Positions 8,974-18,977 of a stretch of DNA of 64,000 nt are shown piece after piece (the stretch's first letter is position 1; each line of letters starts with the position of its first letter). The translations under genes were made by a program, and so were the position numbers. The notes beneath the pieces were generated by a model. It ran no database searches. It was given only the letters and a program-made list of their open reading frames with translations, and was not told where the DNA came from. Location: NCBI RefSeq assembly GCF_023156245.1, contig NZ_JAKZAH010000007.1, forward strand, positions 1 to 64,000, given 5' to 3'. This DNA is from Marinobacter bryozoorum. Its GTDB lineage: Bacteria > Pseudomonadota > Gammaproteobacteria > Pseudomonadales > Oleiphilaceae.

Positions 8974-10236
8974 ATGGCCATCAAGAACGCGTTCTATGCC
9001 CAGTCCGGCGGTGTTACCGCCGTCATCAATGCCAGTGCCTGTGGGGTTATTGAAACCGCCCGCAAGCACCCGGACCAGATCGGCAAGGTGTACGCCGGCC
9101 GAAATGGCATTATCGGGGCACTCAGGGAAGAGCTGATCGACACGTCCGAAGAATCCGATGACGCCATCCGCGCGCTGATGCACACTCCGGGCGGCGCCTT
9201 CGGGTCCTGCCGCTACAAGATGAAGAACCTGACCGAGAATCGCCGCGAATACGAGCGCCTGGTCGAGGTGTTCCGCGCCCACGATATCGGTTACTTTTTC
9301 TACAACGGCGGCGGTGATTCACAGGATACCGCTTTCAAGGTGTCGCAAATCGCCGACAAGATGGGATACCCCATCACCTGTATCGGTGTGCCCAAGACGG
9401 TCGACAACGACCTGCCCTTTACCGATTGCTGCCCCGGCTTTGGCTCGGTTGCCAAGTACGTGGCCACCTCCACCCTGGAGGCCAGCCTGGATATCCGCTC
9501 CATGTGCGAGTCGTCCACCAAGGTGTTTATCCTTGAGGTGATGGGGCGCCACGCAGGCTGGATTGCAGCGTCCGCCGGCCTGGCTGGAAAGGGCCGGGAC
9601 GAGCCACCCCATATTATCCTGTTCCCGGAAATTCCGTTCGAGCGCGAGGCCTTCCTGGCCCGTGTCGAGCAGTCTGTGAAGGATTATGGCTATTGCGTGG
9701 TTGTCGCCTCGGAAGGCGCACAATACGAAGATGGTCGCTTCCTCGCCGACGCCGGCGGCAAAGATGCGTTTGGCCACACCCAGCTGGGTGGTGTCGCACC
9801 GGCCCTGGCCAACATGGTCAAACAGGCCCTGGGCTACAAGTTCCATTGGGCGGTGGCGGATTACCTCCAGCGGGCCGCGCGCCACATCTCGTCAGCAACC
9901 GATGTGGAGCAGGCCTACGCCGTTGGTCAGAAAGCCGTGGAGATGGCCCTCGCCGGCAAGCAGGCGGTCATGCCGATCATCGTCCGTGAGCAGTCCAGCC
10001 CCTACCGCTGGCATATCGGCGAGGCCCCGCTGAGTGAGGTGGCCAACCAGGAAAAGAAAATGCCGATTCACTACATTTCCGACGACGGTTTCGGCATAAC
10101 CGATGATTGCCGTGAATACCTGCAGCCGTTGATCGAGGGCGAGGCCTTCCCTCCATTCGAGAATGGCATTCCGAAGGTGGCCCACCTGGAGTGCGTGCTC
10201 GCTGAGAAGAAGCTTAAAACGCCGTTTGAAGTGTAA
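8974..10236 (+). CDS. 6-phosphofructokinase, pyrophosphate-type
   Basis: This 420-residue enzyme phosphorylates fructose-6-phosphate. The motif GGGDSQDTA has Asp115 where ATP-dependent enzymes have Gly, and PKTVDNDL (140-147) has Lys where ATP enzymes have PGTIDND. Both substitutions mark pyrophosphate-dependent PFKs, whose reaction is reversible. The catalytic Asp of TVDND, the MGRHAGW motif and SEGAQ are present. The start ATG at 8974 follows AGGAG. It stands alone, divergent from mpl. Together with the fba and pgk genes further along, it would allow glycolysis and gluconeogenesis with one enzyme. Phosphate-donor specificity is inferred from motifs only. Confidence 0.9.
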   Translation: MAIKNAFYAQSGGVTAVINASACGVIETARKHPDQIGKVYAGRNGIIGALREELIDTSEESDDAIRALMHTPGGAFGSCRYKMKNLTENRREYERLVEVFRAHDIGYFFYNGGGDSQDTAFKVSQIADKMGYPITCIGVPKTVDNDLPFTDCCPGFGSVAKYVATSTLEASLDIRSMCESSTKVFILEVMGRHAGWIAASAGLAGKGRDEPPHIILFPEIPFEREAFLARVEQSVKDYGYCVVVASEGAQYEDGRFLADAGGKDAFGHTQLGGVAPALANMVKQALGYKFHWAVADYLQRAARHISSATDVEQAYAVGQKAVEMALAGKQAVMPIIVREQSSPYRWHIGEAPLSEVANQEKKMPIHYISDDGFGITDDCREYLQPLIEGEAFPPFENGIPKVAHLECVLAEKKLKTPFEV

Positions 10237-10250
10237 GGAAATTGGCAGGT

Positions 10251-10279
10251 CCGACCGGGACGCGCAGGCGCCCGGTCGG
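10251..10279. terminator. Strong hairpin between convergent PFK and proB genes
   Basis: CCGACCGGG pairs perfectly with CCCGGTCGG around an eleven-base loop, in the gap between two convergent genes. Neither side has a clear T-run, so a bidirectional terminator is probable but not certain. Confidence 0.5.
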
Positions 10280-10331
10280 ATGGCCCGCAACTTGGCGGAT
10301 GCACGGGCCGGGACAGCGGCAGGGCTGTGGT

Positions 10332-11456
10332 TCAGACGATGACCAGGTTGTCCCGGTGGATCATCTCCTCATCGGATACATACCCCAGTACATCGACGAT
10401 GCGATCACTGGCATGGCCGGCAATGCTGCGAGCCTCATCCGCGTCGTAATTGATCAGGCCTCGGGCCACTTCCCGGCCGCCCTGATCAACGCAGGAGACC
10501 ATTTCTCCCCGGCGAAACTGTCCGGATACGCCCTTGACCCCCACGGGTAACAGGCTTCTCCCTCCCTTGCAGAGGACCTGCACCGCACCATCATCAATGA
10601 TCACCTTACCCCGGGTCTGAAGGTGGCTGGCCAGCCACTGCTTGCGGGCCGCAATACGCCCCTGCTCTGGCAGCAGGAGGGTTCCCGCTTCCTCGCCTTC
10701 CCTCAGCCGGCTGATCACACTGTCGAGACGACCGCCGACGATGACCGTAAAGGCCCCCGAGCGGGCGGCAAGGCGGGCGGCTCGCAACTTCGTCTGCATG
10801 CCGCCGCGACCGAGGGCACCGGCACCGCCGCCAGCCATGACATCCAGCTCGGGGTCGCCGGCACGACGCTCGGTGACCAGCCTGGCGTCCGGGTTCTTGC
10901 GGGGGTCAGTGTCAAACAGGCCATCCTGGTCGGTCAGGATAATCAGGCCATCCGCTTCTATGAGGTTGGCAACCAGCGCGCCAAGGGTGTCGTTGTCACC
11001 AAACCGGATCTCGTCGGTGACCACGGTGTCATTCTCGTTGACGATGGGAATCACCCCGAAATCCAGCAGGGTTCGCAGCGTACTGCGGGCATTAAGGTAG
11101 CGCTTGCGATCAGACAGGTCATCGTGGGTAAGGAGCACCTGGGCGGCATGGATATCGTGGCGACGGAACTGCGCTTCCCAGGTTTGCACCAGCCCCATCT
11201 GACCCACAGCCGCTGCCGCCTGCAGTTCATGCAGGTGCGCGGGGCGCTGGCTCCAGCCCAGACGGGTCATGCCTTCGGCAACGGAGCCGGAGGACACAAC
11301 CACCACCTCCACGCCGTTGCGACTCAGCTCGGCAATCTGATCAACCCAGCCGGCCAGGGCAGGTACGTCGAGACCGCGACCGTCGTTCGTGAGCAGCGCG
11401 CTGCCAATCTTGATCACCAGGCGCCGGGCGCGGCGCACCTGCACTCGTTCTGTCAT
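10332..11456 (-). CDS. proB: Glutamate 5-kinase
   Basis: ProB phosphorylates glutamate, the first step of proline synthesis. The amino-acid kinase domain has [11 protein letters not shown] at the N-terminus, [28 protein letters not shown] and [17 protein letters not shown] domain occupies about residues 280-374, giving the full-length bacterial architecture of 374 residues. The gene follows obgE by 29 bases in the operon rplU-rpmA-obgE-proB, a conserved order in gammaproteobacteria. Feedback inhibition by proline is known for the family and not visible here. Confidence 0.95.
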   Translation of the reverse strand: MTERVQVRRARRLVIKIGSALLTNDGRGLDVPALAGWVDQIAELSRNGVEVVVVSSGSVAEGMTRLGWSQRPAHLHELQAAAAVGQMGLVQTWEAQFRRHDIHAAQVLLTHDDLSDRKRYLNARSTLRTLLDFGVIPIVNENDTVVTDEIRFGDNDTLGALVANLIEADGLIILTDQDGLFDTDPRKNPDARLVTERRAGDPELDVMAGGGAGALGRGGMQTKLRAARLAARSGAFTVIVGGRLDSVISRLREGEEAGTLLLPEQGRIAARKQWLASHLQTRGKVIIDDGAVQVLCKGGRSLLPVGVKGVSGQFRRGEMVSCVDQGGREVARGLINYDADEARSIAGHASDRIVDVLGYVSDEEMIHRDNLVIV

Positions 11457-11485
11457 GGCTTTTATGGGGTTCCTGGTCCTGCTTG

Positions 11486-12688
<1,203 letters not shown>

Positions 12689-12716
12689 TCAACCTTTTGC
12701 GCCTCGCGCATAAACG

Positions 12717-12788
12717 AAAAAACCCCGCAGGCCCGGGTTCACGACTGGCTCGGCCAGACAGCAAACCGTAAAGCTTTGCGGGGTTTTT
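12717..12788 (-). terminator. Terminator/attenuator between rpmA and obgE
   Basis: AAAAACCCCGCA (12718-12729) pairs with TGCGGGGTTTTT (12777-12788) across a loop of about 47 bases. On the minus strand the stem ends in a T-run. It sits 46 bases after the rpmA stop and 32 bases before the obgE start, so it would end most rplU-rpmA transcripts and lower expression of obgE-proB. Confidence 0.75.
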
Positions 12789-12834
12789 GCCGGCCTGTAT
12801 ATCAGATGATATCAGAGCCGGGCATCACCGCGAC

Positions 12835-13095
12835 TTACGCCGCGGGAACGATGCTGACGAACTTGCGGTTCTGGGGACCCTTGGTCTCGAACTTCACCTG
12901 GCCGTCCGCGGTTGCGAACAGGGTGTGGTCCTTGCCCAGACCTACATTGGTACCAGCGTGGAAACGAGTACCGCGCTGACGAACAATGATGCTGCCTGCA
13001 GATACAGCTTCACCGCCGAAGCGCTTGACACCAAGTCGTTTCGACTCGGAATCGCGACCGTTACGGGTACTACCTGCTGCCTTTTTATGAGCCAT
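12835..13095 (-). CDS. rpmA: 50S ribosomal protein L27
   Basis: The 86-residue sequence starts [20 protein letters not shown] and contains [10 protein letters not shown] and [16 protein letters not shown], the unmistakable L27 signature. L27 reaches the peptidyl transferase centre of the 50S subunit with its N-terminal tail. No N-terminal extension for Prp-type cleavage is present, as expected for proteobacteria. It lies 36 bases downstream of rplU and is followed by a terminator-like hairpin. Confidence 0.98.
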   Translation of the reverse strand: MAHKKAAGSTRNGRDSESKRLGVKRFGGEAVSAGSIIVRQRGTRFHAGTNVGLGKDHTLFATADGQVKFETKGPQNRKFVSIVPAA

Positions 13096-13131
13096 TACAA
13101 GCCTCCTTATCTAAGGGGTTACTCAAGGGCC

Positions 13132-13443
13132 TCAGCCCTGGATACCCGTGATCTTGACTTCAGTGAACCACTGACGGTGGCCCTGACGCTTCATGTGGTG
13201 CTTGCGACGACGGAACTTGATGATCTGAACCTTGTCGTGACGACCGTGGTTAACCACCTCGGCGGTTACCTTGGCGCCATCAACGACCGGGGCACCCACC
13301 TTGATGTCGTCGCCGTTACCAACCAGCAGAACGCGATCAAACTCAATGGTACCACCGGTTTCAACTTCCAGCTTTTCCAGCTTGAGCGTTTCGCCTTCCT
13401 TCACACGGTGCTGCTTGCCACCGCTAACAATAACTGCGTACAT
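13132..13443 (-). CDS. rplU: 50S ribosomal protein L21
   Basis: Starting at the ATG at 13443 gives [19 protein letters not shown] and 103 residues, the same length as E. coli L21. A nine-codon upstream extension is rejected. The C-terminal [16 protein letters not shown] basic block contacts 23S rRNA. It is the first gene of rplU-rpmA-obgE-proB and diverges from ispB, the usual gammaproteobacterial arrangement. Confidence 0.97.
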   Translation of the reverse strand: MYAVIVSGGKQHRVKEGETLKLEKLEVETGGTIEFDRVLLVGNGDDIKVGAPVVDGAKVTAEVVNHGRHDKVQIIKFRRRKHHMKRQGHRQWFTEVKITGIQG

Positions 13444-13556
13444 AGGTACTCTTCTCCGCGATTGACCCATCCCTGCTCTTATCCACCTGGTTCTAAGGGA
13501 AGCGCTTCGGCAACCCTATAGCAGGGAGCGCAGGTTGGGATGAGTTGGGGCGCGTG

Positions 13557-13585
13557 ATTGTACGAAAAGCGCCGCCTGAACACAA
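13557..13585 (-). promoter_or_regulatory. Probable sigma-70 promoter for rplU operon
   Basis: On the minus strand TTGTGT (13580-13585) and TACAAT (13557-13562) are separated by 17 bases, a good sigma-70 match. Transcription would start near 13550, leaving a leader of about 105 bases before rplU. Confidence 0.55.
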
Positions 13586-13591
13586 GTCAAG

Positions 13592-13620
13592 TTGACACTG
13601 CTGGCGGCAATACCTAGCAT
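13592..13620 (+). promoter_or_regulatory. Probable sigma-70 promoter for ispB
   Basis: A consensus TTGACA (13592-13597) is followed after 17 bases by TAGCAT (13615-13620). The start point would be near 13627, about 50 bases before the ispB ATG. It is back to back with the rplU promoter. Confidence 0.65.
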
Positions 13621-13677
13621 TGCCGCGACCTGCCTGTTTTTCCAGACAAATCACTTTTCAGGGGACCGGACAGCCGC

Positions 13678-14646
13678 ATGACTGCCGAGCGCATATACGA
13701 CACCGTCGCGGACGACTTTGCCCGCGTCAACGATCTCATCATCAAGCGGCTTTCCTCAGACGTTCCCCTGGTGGAAAAGATTGCCCAATACATTATAGAA
13801 AGTGGCGGCAAACGGCTGCGCCCCTTGCTGGTACTGCTTTCCAGCCGTGCGATCGGCTACGACCAGGACGATCATCACAAGCTGGCCGCAGTGATCGAGT
13901 TCCTCCACACCGCCACCCTGCTCCATGATGACGTAGTCGATACCTCCGACATGCGCCGGGGCCGAAGCACGGCCAATGCCCGCTGGGGTAACGCGCCCAG
14001 TGTACTGGTAGGGGATTTCCTCTATGCCCGTGCGTTCGAGATGATGGTGGAGCTGGGCAGCCTGCCCATTATGGAGATACTGTCCCACGCCACCGCCGTG
14101 ATTGCCGAAGGGGAAGTACTGCAGCTGATGAACGTGAAAAACCCGGACGTCAGCGAAGAAAAGTACATGGAGGTCATCCACAACAAGACCGCCATGCTAT
14201 TCGAGGCAGCCTCCCATACCGGCGCCCTGCTGGCTGCGGCCAGTCCGGATCAGGAACAGGCCCTCAAGGACTACGGCAAACACCTGGGGCTGGCGTTCCA
14301 GCTGGTGGATGACGCGCTGGACTACACCGGCGATGCCGGCGCCATGGGCAAGAACGTTGGCGATGACCTGGCCGAGGGTAAACCCACGCTGCCCCTGATC
14401 CATGCCATGGCCAACAGCAGCGAGGAGCAGCGCCAGCTGATCCGCAATGCCATCCGCAAGGGCGGCCTGGACGACCTGCCCCGCATCCTCGATATCGTCA
14501 ATAAATCAGGCGCCCTGGAATACACCATGGCCAAGGCCCGCGAACAGGCGGCCCTCGCCAAGGACTGCGTCACCAGGCTCCCTGCATCGGCACACACAAC
14601 CGCCCTCGACCTGCTGGCCGACCTGGCCGTCGAGCGGGTGTCCTGA
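13678..14646 (+). CDS. ispB: Polyprenyl (octaprenyl-type) diphosphate synthase
   Basis: This 322-residue trans-prenyltransferase makes the isoprenoid side chain of ubiquinone from IPP units. The first aspartate-rich motif DDVVD is at residues 84-88 and the second, DDALD, near 212-216. GGKRLRP near the N-terminus binds pyrophosphate. Small residues upstream of the first motif fit a long-chain product, but the exact chain length (C40 or C45) cannot be read from sequence. The gene diverges from rplU, as in E. coli. Confidence 0.94.
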   Translation: MTAERIYDTVADDFARVNDLIIKRLSSDVPLVEKIAQYIIESGGKRLRPLLVLLSSRAIGYDQDDHHKLAAVIEFLHTATLLHDDVVDTSDMRRGRSTANARWGNAPSVLVGDFLYARAFEMMVELGSLPIMEILSHATAVIAEGEVLQLMNVKNPDVSEEKYMEVIHNKTAMLFEAASHTGALLAAASPDQEQALKDYGKHLGLAFQLVDDALDYTGDAGAMGKNVGDDLAEGKPTLPLIHAMANSSEEQRQLIRNAIRKGGLDDLPRILDIVNKSGALEYTMAKAREQAALAKDCVTRLPASAHTTALDLLADLAVERVS

Positions 14647-14647
14647 G

Positions 14648-15904
14648 TTACACCCCGGTAAAATCAAACTCCAGTTCCGGCTTCCGGCCACTGACAATAT
14701 CCGCCAGCGCAGCGGCGGAGCCACAGGAATGGGTCCAGCCCAGGGTGCCATGACCGGTGTTCAGGTACAGGTTACTGACCGGGCTCTTGCCAATGTACGG
14801 CACATTGGACGGCGTGGCCGGGCGCAGGCCGGTCCAGAACTCGGACTGATCCCAACAGGCGGCATCCGGCATGATCTCTGAGGCACGCCGCACTATGGCG
14901 TTGCAGCGCACCAGGTTCAGGTCCCGTTCATAGCCACTGAGCTCAGCGGTACCCGCCACCCGGATCCGGTCACCCAGCCGTGAATAGACCAGCTTGTACT
15001 CGTCATCCGTCAGACTTACCTGGAAGGCCGCTTGCTCGTCCTTGACCGGCGCAGTGATGGAGTAGCCCTTGGCCGGGTAAATATTCAGGAAGAACCCGAG
15101 CTTGCGGGCAAAGTGGGCACTGTAACTGCCCATGCTCAGAACGTAGCTGTCCGACCGCAGGGTACGATGAGTACCCTGCGCATCGATTACGCCCACGCCC
15201 AGGATACGGTCGCGGGTATGCTCAAAGCCAACCACCTCGGTGTCATACAGGAATTCGACGCCGGCGTCCTCTGCCTTCCGGGCCAGCTCCTGAGTGAACT
15301 TGCGGGCATCGCCGGACTCATCGTCGCGGGTATAGGTAGCACCGGTGATGCGATTCCGGATAGGCGCCAGCGCCGGTTCCAGCTCCAGGGCCCGCTCCGT
15401 ATCAATGATCTGCCGGTCGCATCCCAGGTCCTGCATGATGCGGGTCGGCTCCCGGGCTGCCTCGAATTCTTTCTCACTGGTGTAGAAGTGCAGGATGCCC
15501 TTTTCGAGCTGGTCATACTCCAGCCCGAGTTCAGTGCGCAGCGCCTGCAACCTCGACCGGCTGTAGGTGCCCAGATTCACCATCTGACGGATATTCCAGG
15601 CGGCGCGGCCAGACGTGCACTGGGTCAGGAACTTGAGTCCCCACAGCCACTGGGCGGGATCCATACGCAACCGGAACAACAACGGGGCCTCCGGCTGGCT
15701 GAGCCATTTCAGCACCTTCAACGGTGCAGAGGGATTCGCCCAGGGCTCGGCATGGGATACAGAAATCTGCCCGCCGTTGGCATAGCTGGTTTCCACCCCG
15801 GCGCGGCCCTGACGATCCACCACCGTCACCTCATGGCCGGCCTGCCGCAGAAACCAGGCCGACGTGACGCCGACCACACCGGCGCCCATGACCAGTATGT
15901 GCAT
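14648..15904 (-). CDS. dadA: D-amino acid dehydrogenase, small subunit
   Basis: DadA is an FAD enzyme at the inner membrane that oxidises D-amino acids, mainly D-alanine, to keto acids and feeds electrons to the respiratory chain. The N-terminal dinucleotide fold MHILVMGAGVVGVTSAWFLRQAGHEVTVVDR is followed by ETSYANGGQISVSHAEPWANP, typical of DadA. The C-terminal GHGTLGWTHSCGSA contacts flavin. At 418 residues it is full length. It converges on ispB with one base between stop codons. The usual partner racemase dadX is not next to it. Confidence 0.92.
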   Translation of the reverse strand: MHILVMGAGVVGVTSAWFLRQAGHEVTVVDRQGRAGVETSYANGGQISVSHAEPWANPSAPLKVLKWLSQPEAPLLFRLRMDPAQWLWGLKFLTQCTSGRAAWNIRQMVNLGTYSRSRLQALRTELGLEYDQLEKGILHFYTSEKEFEAAREPTRIMQDLGCDRQIIDTERALELEPALAPIRNRITGATYTRDDESGDARKFTQELARKAEDAGVEFLYDTEVVGFEHTRDRILGVGVIDAQGTHRTLRSDSYVLSMGSYSAHFARKLGFFLNIYPAKGYSITAPVKDEQAAFQVSLTDDEYKLVYSRLGDRIRVAGTAELSGYERDLNLVRCNAIVRRASEIMPDAACWDQSEFWTGLRPATPSNVPYIGKSPVSNLYLNTGHGTLGWTHSCGSAAALADIVSGRKPELEFDFTGV

Positions 15905-15967
15905 ATGCGCTTCCCTCTATTGTGCCGCTTGGTTTATTCGCTGACCTGGCGTGTAACGCGCGGGTGC

Positions 15968-16324
15968 TCAGCCTCCGACCCGCTTGACCGTCCAGCCCTG
16001 CTCTTGCAGGATCGGGACCAGGATATCCCGCTGATCCCCCTGTATTTCGATGGCGTTGTCTTTCACTGTGCCCCCGGTACCGCACCGGGCCTTGAGCTTC
16101 TTGGCGTAGGCCTTGAGTTCGGCACCGGCAAGGGGAATACCGGTGACGATAGTAACACCCTTGCCCTTGCGGCCCTTGGTTTCCCGGCTGACCCGCACCA
16201 CGCCGTCGCCGGCAGGCGCCGGTTGCTCCCTGCAGGTGCAGGCCTCTGCCGGATTGCGGCAATCGGGACACATGCGGCCCTGTTCGGTGGAGTAGACCAG
16301 GCCGCCGGACTCGCGCTTTTTCAC
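15968..16324 (-). CDS. yciH: SUI1/YciH family translation factor
   Basis: The 118-residue protein has a cysteine-containing N-terminus (CPDCRNPAEACTC), possibly metal-binding, and a SUI1 domain with VRVSRETKGRKGKGVTIVTGIPL and CGTGGTVKDNAIEIQGDQRD. It is the bacterial homologue of eukaryotic eIF1 and affects start-site fidelity in vitro. The catalytic-like GTGGT loop is intact. It precedes no obvious partner. The next minus-strand gene, 63 bases downstream, is dadA. Confidence 0.9.
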   Translation of the reverse strand: MKKRESGGLVYSTEQGRMCPDCRNPAEACTCREQPAPAGDGVVRVSRETKGRKGKGVTIVTGIPLAGAELKAYAKKLKARCGTGGTVKDNAIEIQGDQRDILVPILQEQGWTVKRVGG

Positions 16325-16335
16325 ATCAACTCCTG

Positions 16336-16896
16336 TCAGTTACCGGATTGCGTATCGCTCTGGGGAGGGTAACGGTTAAACATCTCCGCAACCACTTCGT
16401 CGATCAGTTCCTGGCGGGTTCCAGGCGACTGGTTTTCGTTCAGGTAGCGCTTGCTGGCCCCTCGCCAGACAACCCGTTCTGTGCTGCTGTCTACCAGCTC
16501 CACAATCAACTGGCCTTCGCGGACCTCCCGCACCGGCGGCGCAGTGGAAAGCCCCCAGCCAAAACGGCCACGGCCAAACCCCAGCCCGTAGGAAAACCCG
16601 GTGGTGTCCAGGCGCTCCACCTCATCGATGCGGTAACTCACCAGAAGGTCGGCCACATCGAAACCGACCTGGTCCAGCTGGCGAGCCTCCAGCTCGCGTA
16701 CTACGGCCGCCTCGACCCGGGCGCCATCAAGGGTGGTGTACCCTTCACCGGCATTCGGCGCAAAGGCCCAGGTCTGGTAACTGGCGAAGGCGGCATTGCG
16801 GTCGTAGTCGGTGACAACCTTTGCGGCGCAACCGCCAAGCAGCAGGACCACGGCCAGCAGGGCCAGGACGTGTGGAATTCTGGCTGGGCGAATCAT
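16336..16896 (-). CDS. DUF4136-type lipoprotein
   Basis: The start at 16896 (MIRPARIPHVLAL) is chosen because GGAG lies nine bases upstream. An ATG five codons earlier lacks this. The signal peptide ends in LLGGCAAK, a clear lipobox. The mature protein starts with VVTDYDRNAAFASYQTWAFAP and later has ADLLVSYRIDEVE and VWRGASKR, matching DUF4136, a periplasmic lipoprotein family of unknown role. It lies 11 bases from the following yciH gene. Envelope localisation is well supported, the function is not. Confidence 0.8.
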   Translation of the reverse strand: MIRPARIPHVLALLAVVLLLGGCAAKVVTDYDRNAAFASYQTWAFAPNAGEGYTTLDGARVEAAVVRELEARQLDQVGFDVADLLVSYRIDEVERLDTTGFSYGLGFGRGRFGWGLSTAPPVREVREGQLIVELVDSSTERVVWRGASKRYLNENQSPGTRQELIDEVVAEMFNRYPPQSDTQSGN

Positions 16897-16977
16897 AGAC
16901 AGGCTCTCCATTCAGGCATACTCGCCGTCGGTAAGTAATACGTTCAGTATACGCCAGTCATCCCCAGTCAGTGCGGG

Positions 16978-17592
16978 TCACGCTGAGGGCCTTTCCCGAT
17001 GGTAATCCAGCTGGTGGGCTTCACAAAAGGACACCAGGTCCTCAAGGGCGGTTAGCGGAACCGTCACGGTAAAGGTCACACCCTCTCCGTAGACCGGGTC
17101 GGCCGGCTCGGCACCATGCTGGTCACACCAGTGGCGCAGGGGTTGCTCCAGTGCAAAGGGCAGCGACACCACCACGCTTTCCACCGGCTGGCTTTGCTGC
17201 CGGCCCACCTCAGACAACACCGATTCGGCCGCGCCGGCGTAGGCCCGCACCAGGCCACCGGCACCCAGCTTGATACCGCCGAAATAGCGAATAACGATGA
17301 CCGCCACGTCCCCCATATCCTTGTGCTGGATCACATTGAGGATAGGCTTGCCAGCGGTTCCCGAGGGTTCTCCGTCGTCGTTCATGCCGGCCTCGGCCGC
17401 TGACCCGGGCGGGCCGATCTGATAGGCCCAGCAAACATGGCGGGCATCCGGGTGCTCCTGCCAGGCCTGGTCCGCCAGCGCCTTTACCTGTTCACGGCTT
17501 TCCACCGGGGCAACCCGGGCGATAAAGCGGCTTTTGCGAATCACCGTTTCCCGCTCCAGGAATTCAGCTGGTACCGGATAATCCCTGCTCAC
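16978..17592 (-). CDS. yigZ: YigZ/IMPACT family protein
   Basis: The signature NDDGEPSGTAGKPILNVIQ and VIVIRYFGGIKLGAGGLVRAY identifies the UPF0029/IMPACT N-domain. A second small domain (residues about 135-204) resembles an elongation-factor-G-like fold, as in E. coli YigZ (205 residues; here 204). The eukaryotic relative inhibits Gcn2. The bacterial role is unsettled. Its ATG overlaps the stop of the upstream kinase gene by four bases, so it is cotranslated with the two-component system, an unusual neighbour for yigZ. Confidence 0.88.
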   Translation of the reverse strand: MSRDYPVPAEFLERETVIRKSRFIARVAPVESREQVKALADQAWQEHPDARHVCWAYQIGPPGSAAEAGMNDDGEPSGTAGKPILNVIQHKDMGDVAVIVIRYFGGIKLGAGGLVRAYAGAAESVLSEVGRQQSQPVESVVVSLPFALEQPLRHWCDQHGAEPADPVYGEGVTFTVTVPLTALEDLVSFCEAHQLDYHRERPSA

Positions 17593-18959
17593 GACACGCT
17601 CCTCTCCAACCGCTCGCCCAGCCCCGGGTCGTCAGGGCCGGTGAACACTGGCAGCCAGAGGATCACTTGCAGCCCGCCAGCTTCGGCGTTATGGGCCTCG
17701 ATCCGGCCGTCATGGGCCGCAATGATGTCCCGGGCGATGGCCAGGCCTAGGCCCCAGCCACGACCACTGCGGGCCTTGTCCGCCCGATAAAAGGGCTCAA
17801 ACAGGTGGGGCAGCATATCCTGCGGCGCACCAGGGCCCTGATCGGTGATGGCACAACGCAACTGGTCGCCCTCCCGGGCCAACCCGATACTGACCGCCTT
17901 GCCCGGCGGTGTGTAGTCCAGGGCATTCTGGAGAATGTTATCCAGCCCCCGCCGCAAGAGTTCCCCGTTGGCCAGCACGGTCACCTGGTGGCAGTCCGGA
18001 CCGGCCTCGAAGTGACAGTCTACCCGCTGATGTTCGGCATAGTCGGCGGCATCCCGCAGCACGTCGTTGATCGCTCGCACCATCTGCACCGGTTCGCGCT
18101 CCAGGCCATCACGACCACCGGACACCCGGTACAGGGTGAGGATCTGCCCGGTCATTTCTTCCAGCCGCTCGTTCTGCCGCTGGATGCTGTCCAACAGCTC
18201 CGGCTCTATGCCACTGTCGGCTGCCAGCTCGATGGCCACCCGTTGTCGCGCCAGCGGAGTCCTCAGGTCATGGGAAATATCCCGCATCAACTGGTTCTGC
18301 CGGTCCAGCAGGTCACAAAGGCGCTCGGTCATGGCATTGAACGCCCGGGCGGTCAGGCCGATTTCATCCCGACGCCGGGCAATACGGTCGTTCACCCTCA
18401 GGCTCAGGTCACCGGCGGCAATGGCCTGGGCGGTGCTCTCCATGTGACGTAGCGGACGTGACACCAGCCGGGCAATCCACCAGCAGGCGAAGGTCAGCAG
18501 GATAACCCCAAGGGACAGCTCCAGCGTCCTCGCCACCGCCGGCGACACCCGACCCTCCCGGTCCGAGCGCGGCCAGGCCACCAGGCGCTGGGTATCACTC
18601 ACCTCGATCACCGCGGGCTTGCGGTGGTACCAGGAGCGCATGCGTTCCCGTACCGAATCCGGCAGTTGTTCGCGGGCATCATCCACGTCCACCAGCATCA
18701 GGTGCAGGTCCATTTCCTCACCCCTTGCCCGCAGGTAACGCCAGAAGGCGCCCCGGTCATCCCCTTGGCGCAGACGGGCCGCCTCAATAGCTACGTCCCT
18801 CAACCCTTCGAGCTGCTCTATGGCTTCCCGTTCCCGGTCCAGCAGCTCCCGGGTCACCAGGTTGCTCAGCACCACCGCCGCCGCCAGCGCCAGCCAGATC
18901 AGCAGGAAGATCCGCCAGAACAGCGGGAACATCACGGTACGTTTCTCAGACGTGCTCAA
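17589..18959 (-). CDS. cpxA: Sensor histidine kinase, CpxA-like
   Basis: The 456-residue kinase has a first membrane segment (about 12-32), a periplasmic domain of roughly 110 residues, a second segment (146-165), a HAMP linker, and the H-box ISHDLRTPLARQR with His230. The N-box NILQNALDYTPP, DQGPGAP and GWGLGLAIARDI complete the ATPase domain. The length and the end GGLQVILWLPVF match E. coli CpxA, as does the gene order regulator-kinase with a divergent CpxP/Spy-like gene. That context makes envelope-stress sensing the best guess, though other EnvZ-family roles are possible. GWGLGLA has Trp where most kinases have T/S. Confidence 0.72.
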   Translation of the reverse strand: MSTSEKRTVMFPLFWRIFLLIWLALAAAVVLSNLVTRELLDREREAIEQLEGLRDVAIEAARLRQGDDRGAFWRYLRARGEEMDLHLMLVDVDDAREQLPDSVRERMRSWYHRKPAVIEVSDTQRLVAWPRSDREGRVSPAVARTLELSLGVILLTFACWWIARLVSRPLRHMESTAQAIAAGDLSLRVNDRIARRRDEIGLTARAFNAMTERLCDLLDRQNQLMRDISHDLRTPLARQRVAIELAADSGIEPELLDSIQRQNERLEEMTGQILTLYRVSGGRDGLEREPVQMVRAINDVLRDAADYAEHQRVDCHFEAGPDCHQVTVLANGELLRRGLDNILQNALDYTPPGKAVSIGLAREGDQLRCAITDQGPGAPQDMLPHLFEPFYRADKARSGRGWGLGLAIARDIIAAHDGRIEAHNAEAGGLQVILWLPVFTGPDDPGLGERLERSVS

Positions 18960-18977
18960 GGTAACTCCTGCGAATCA

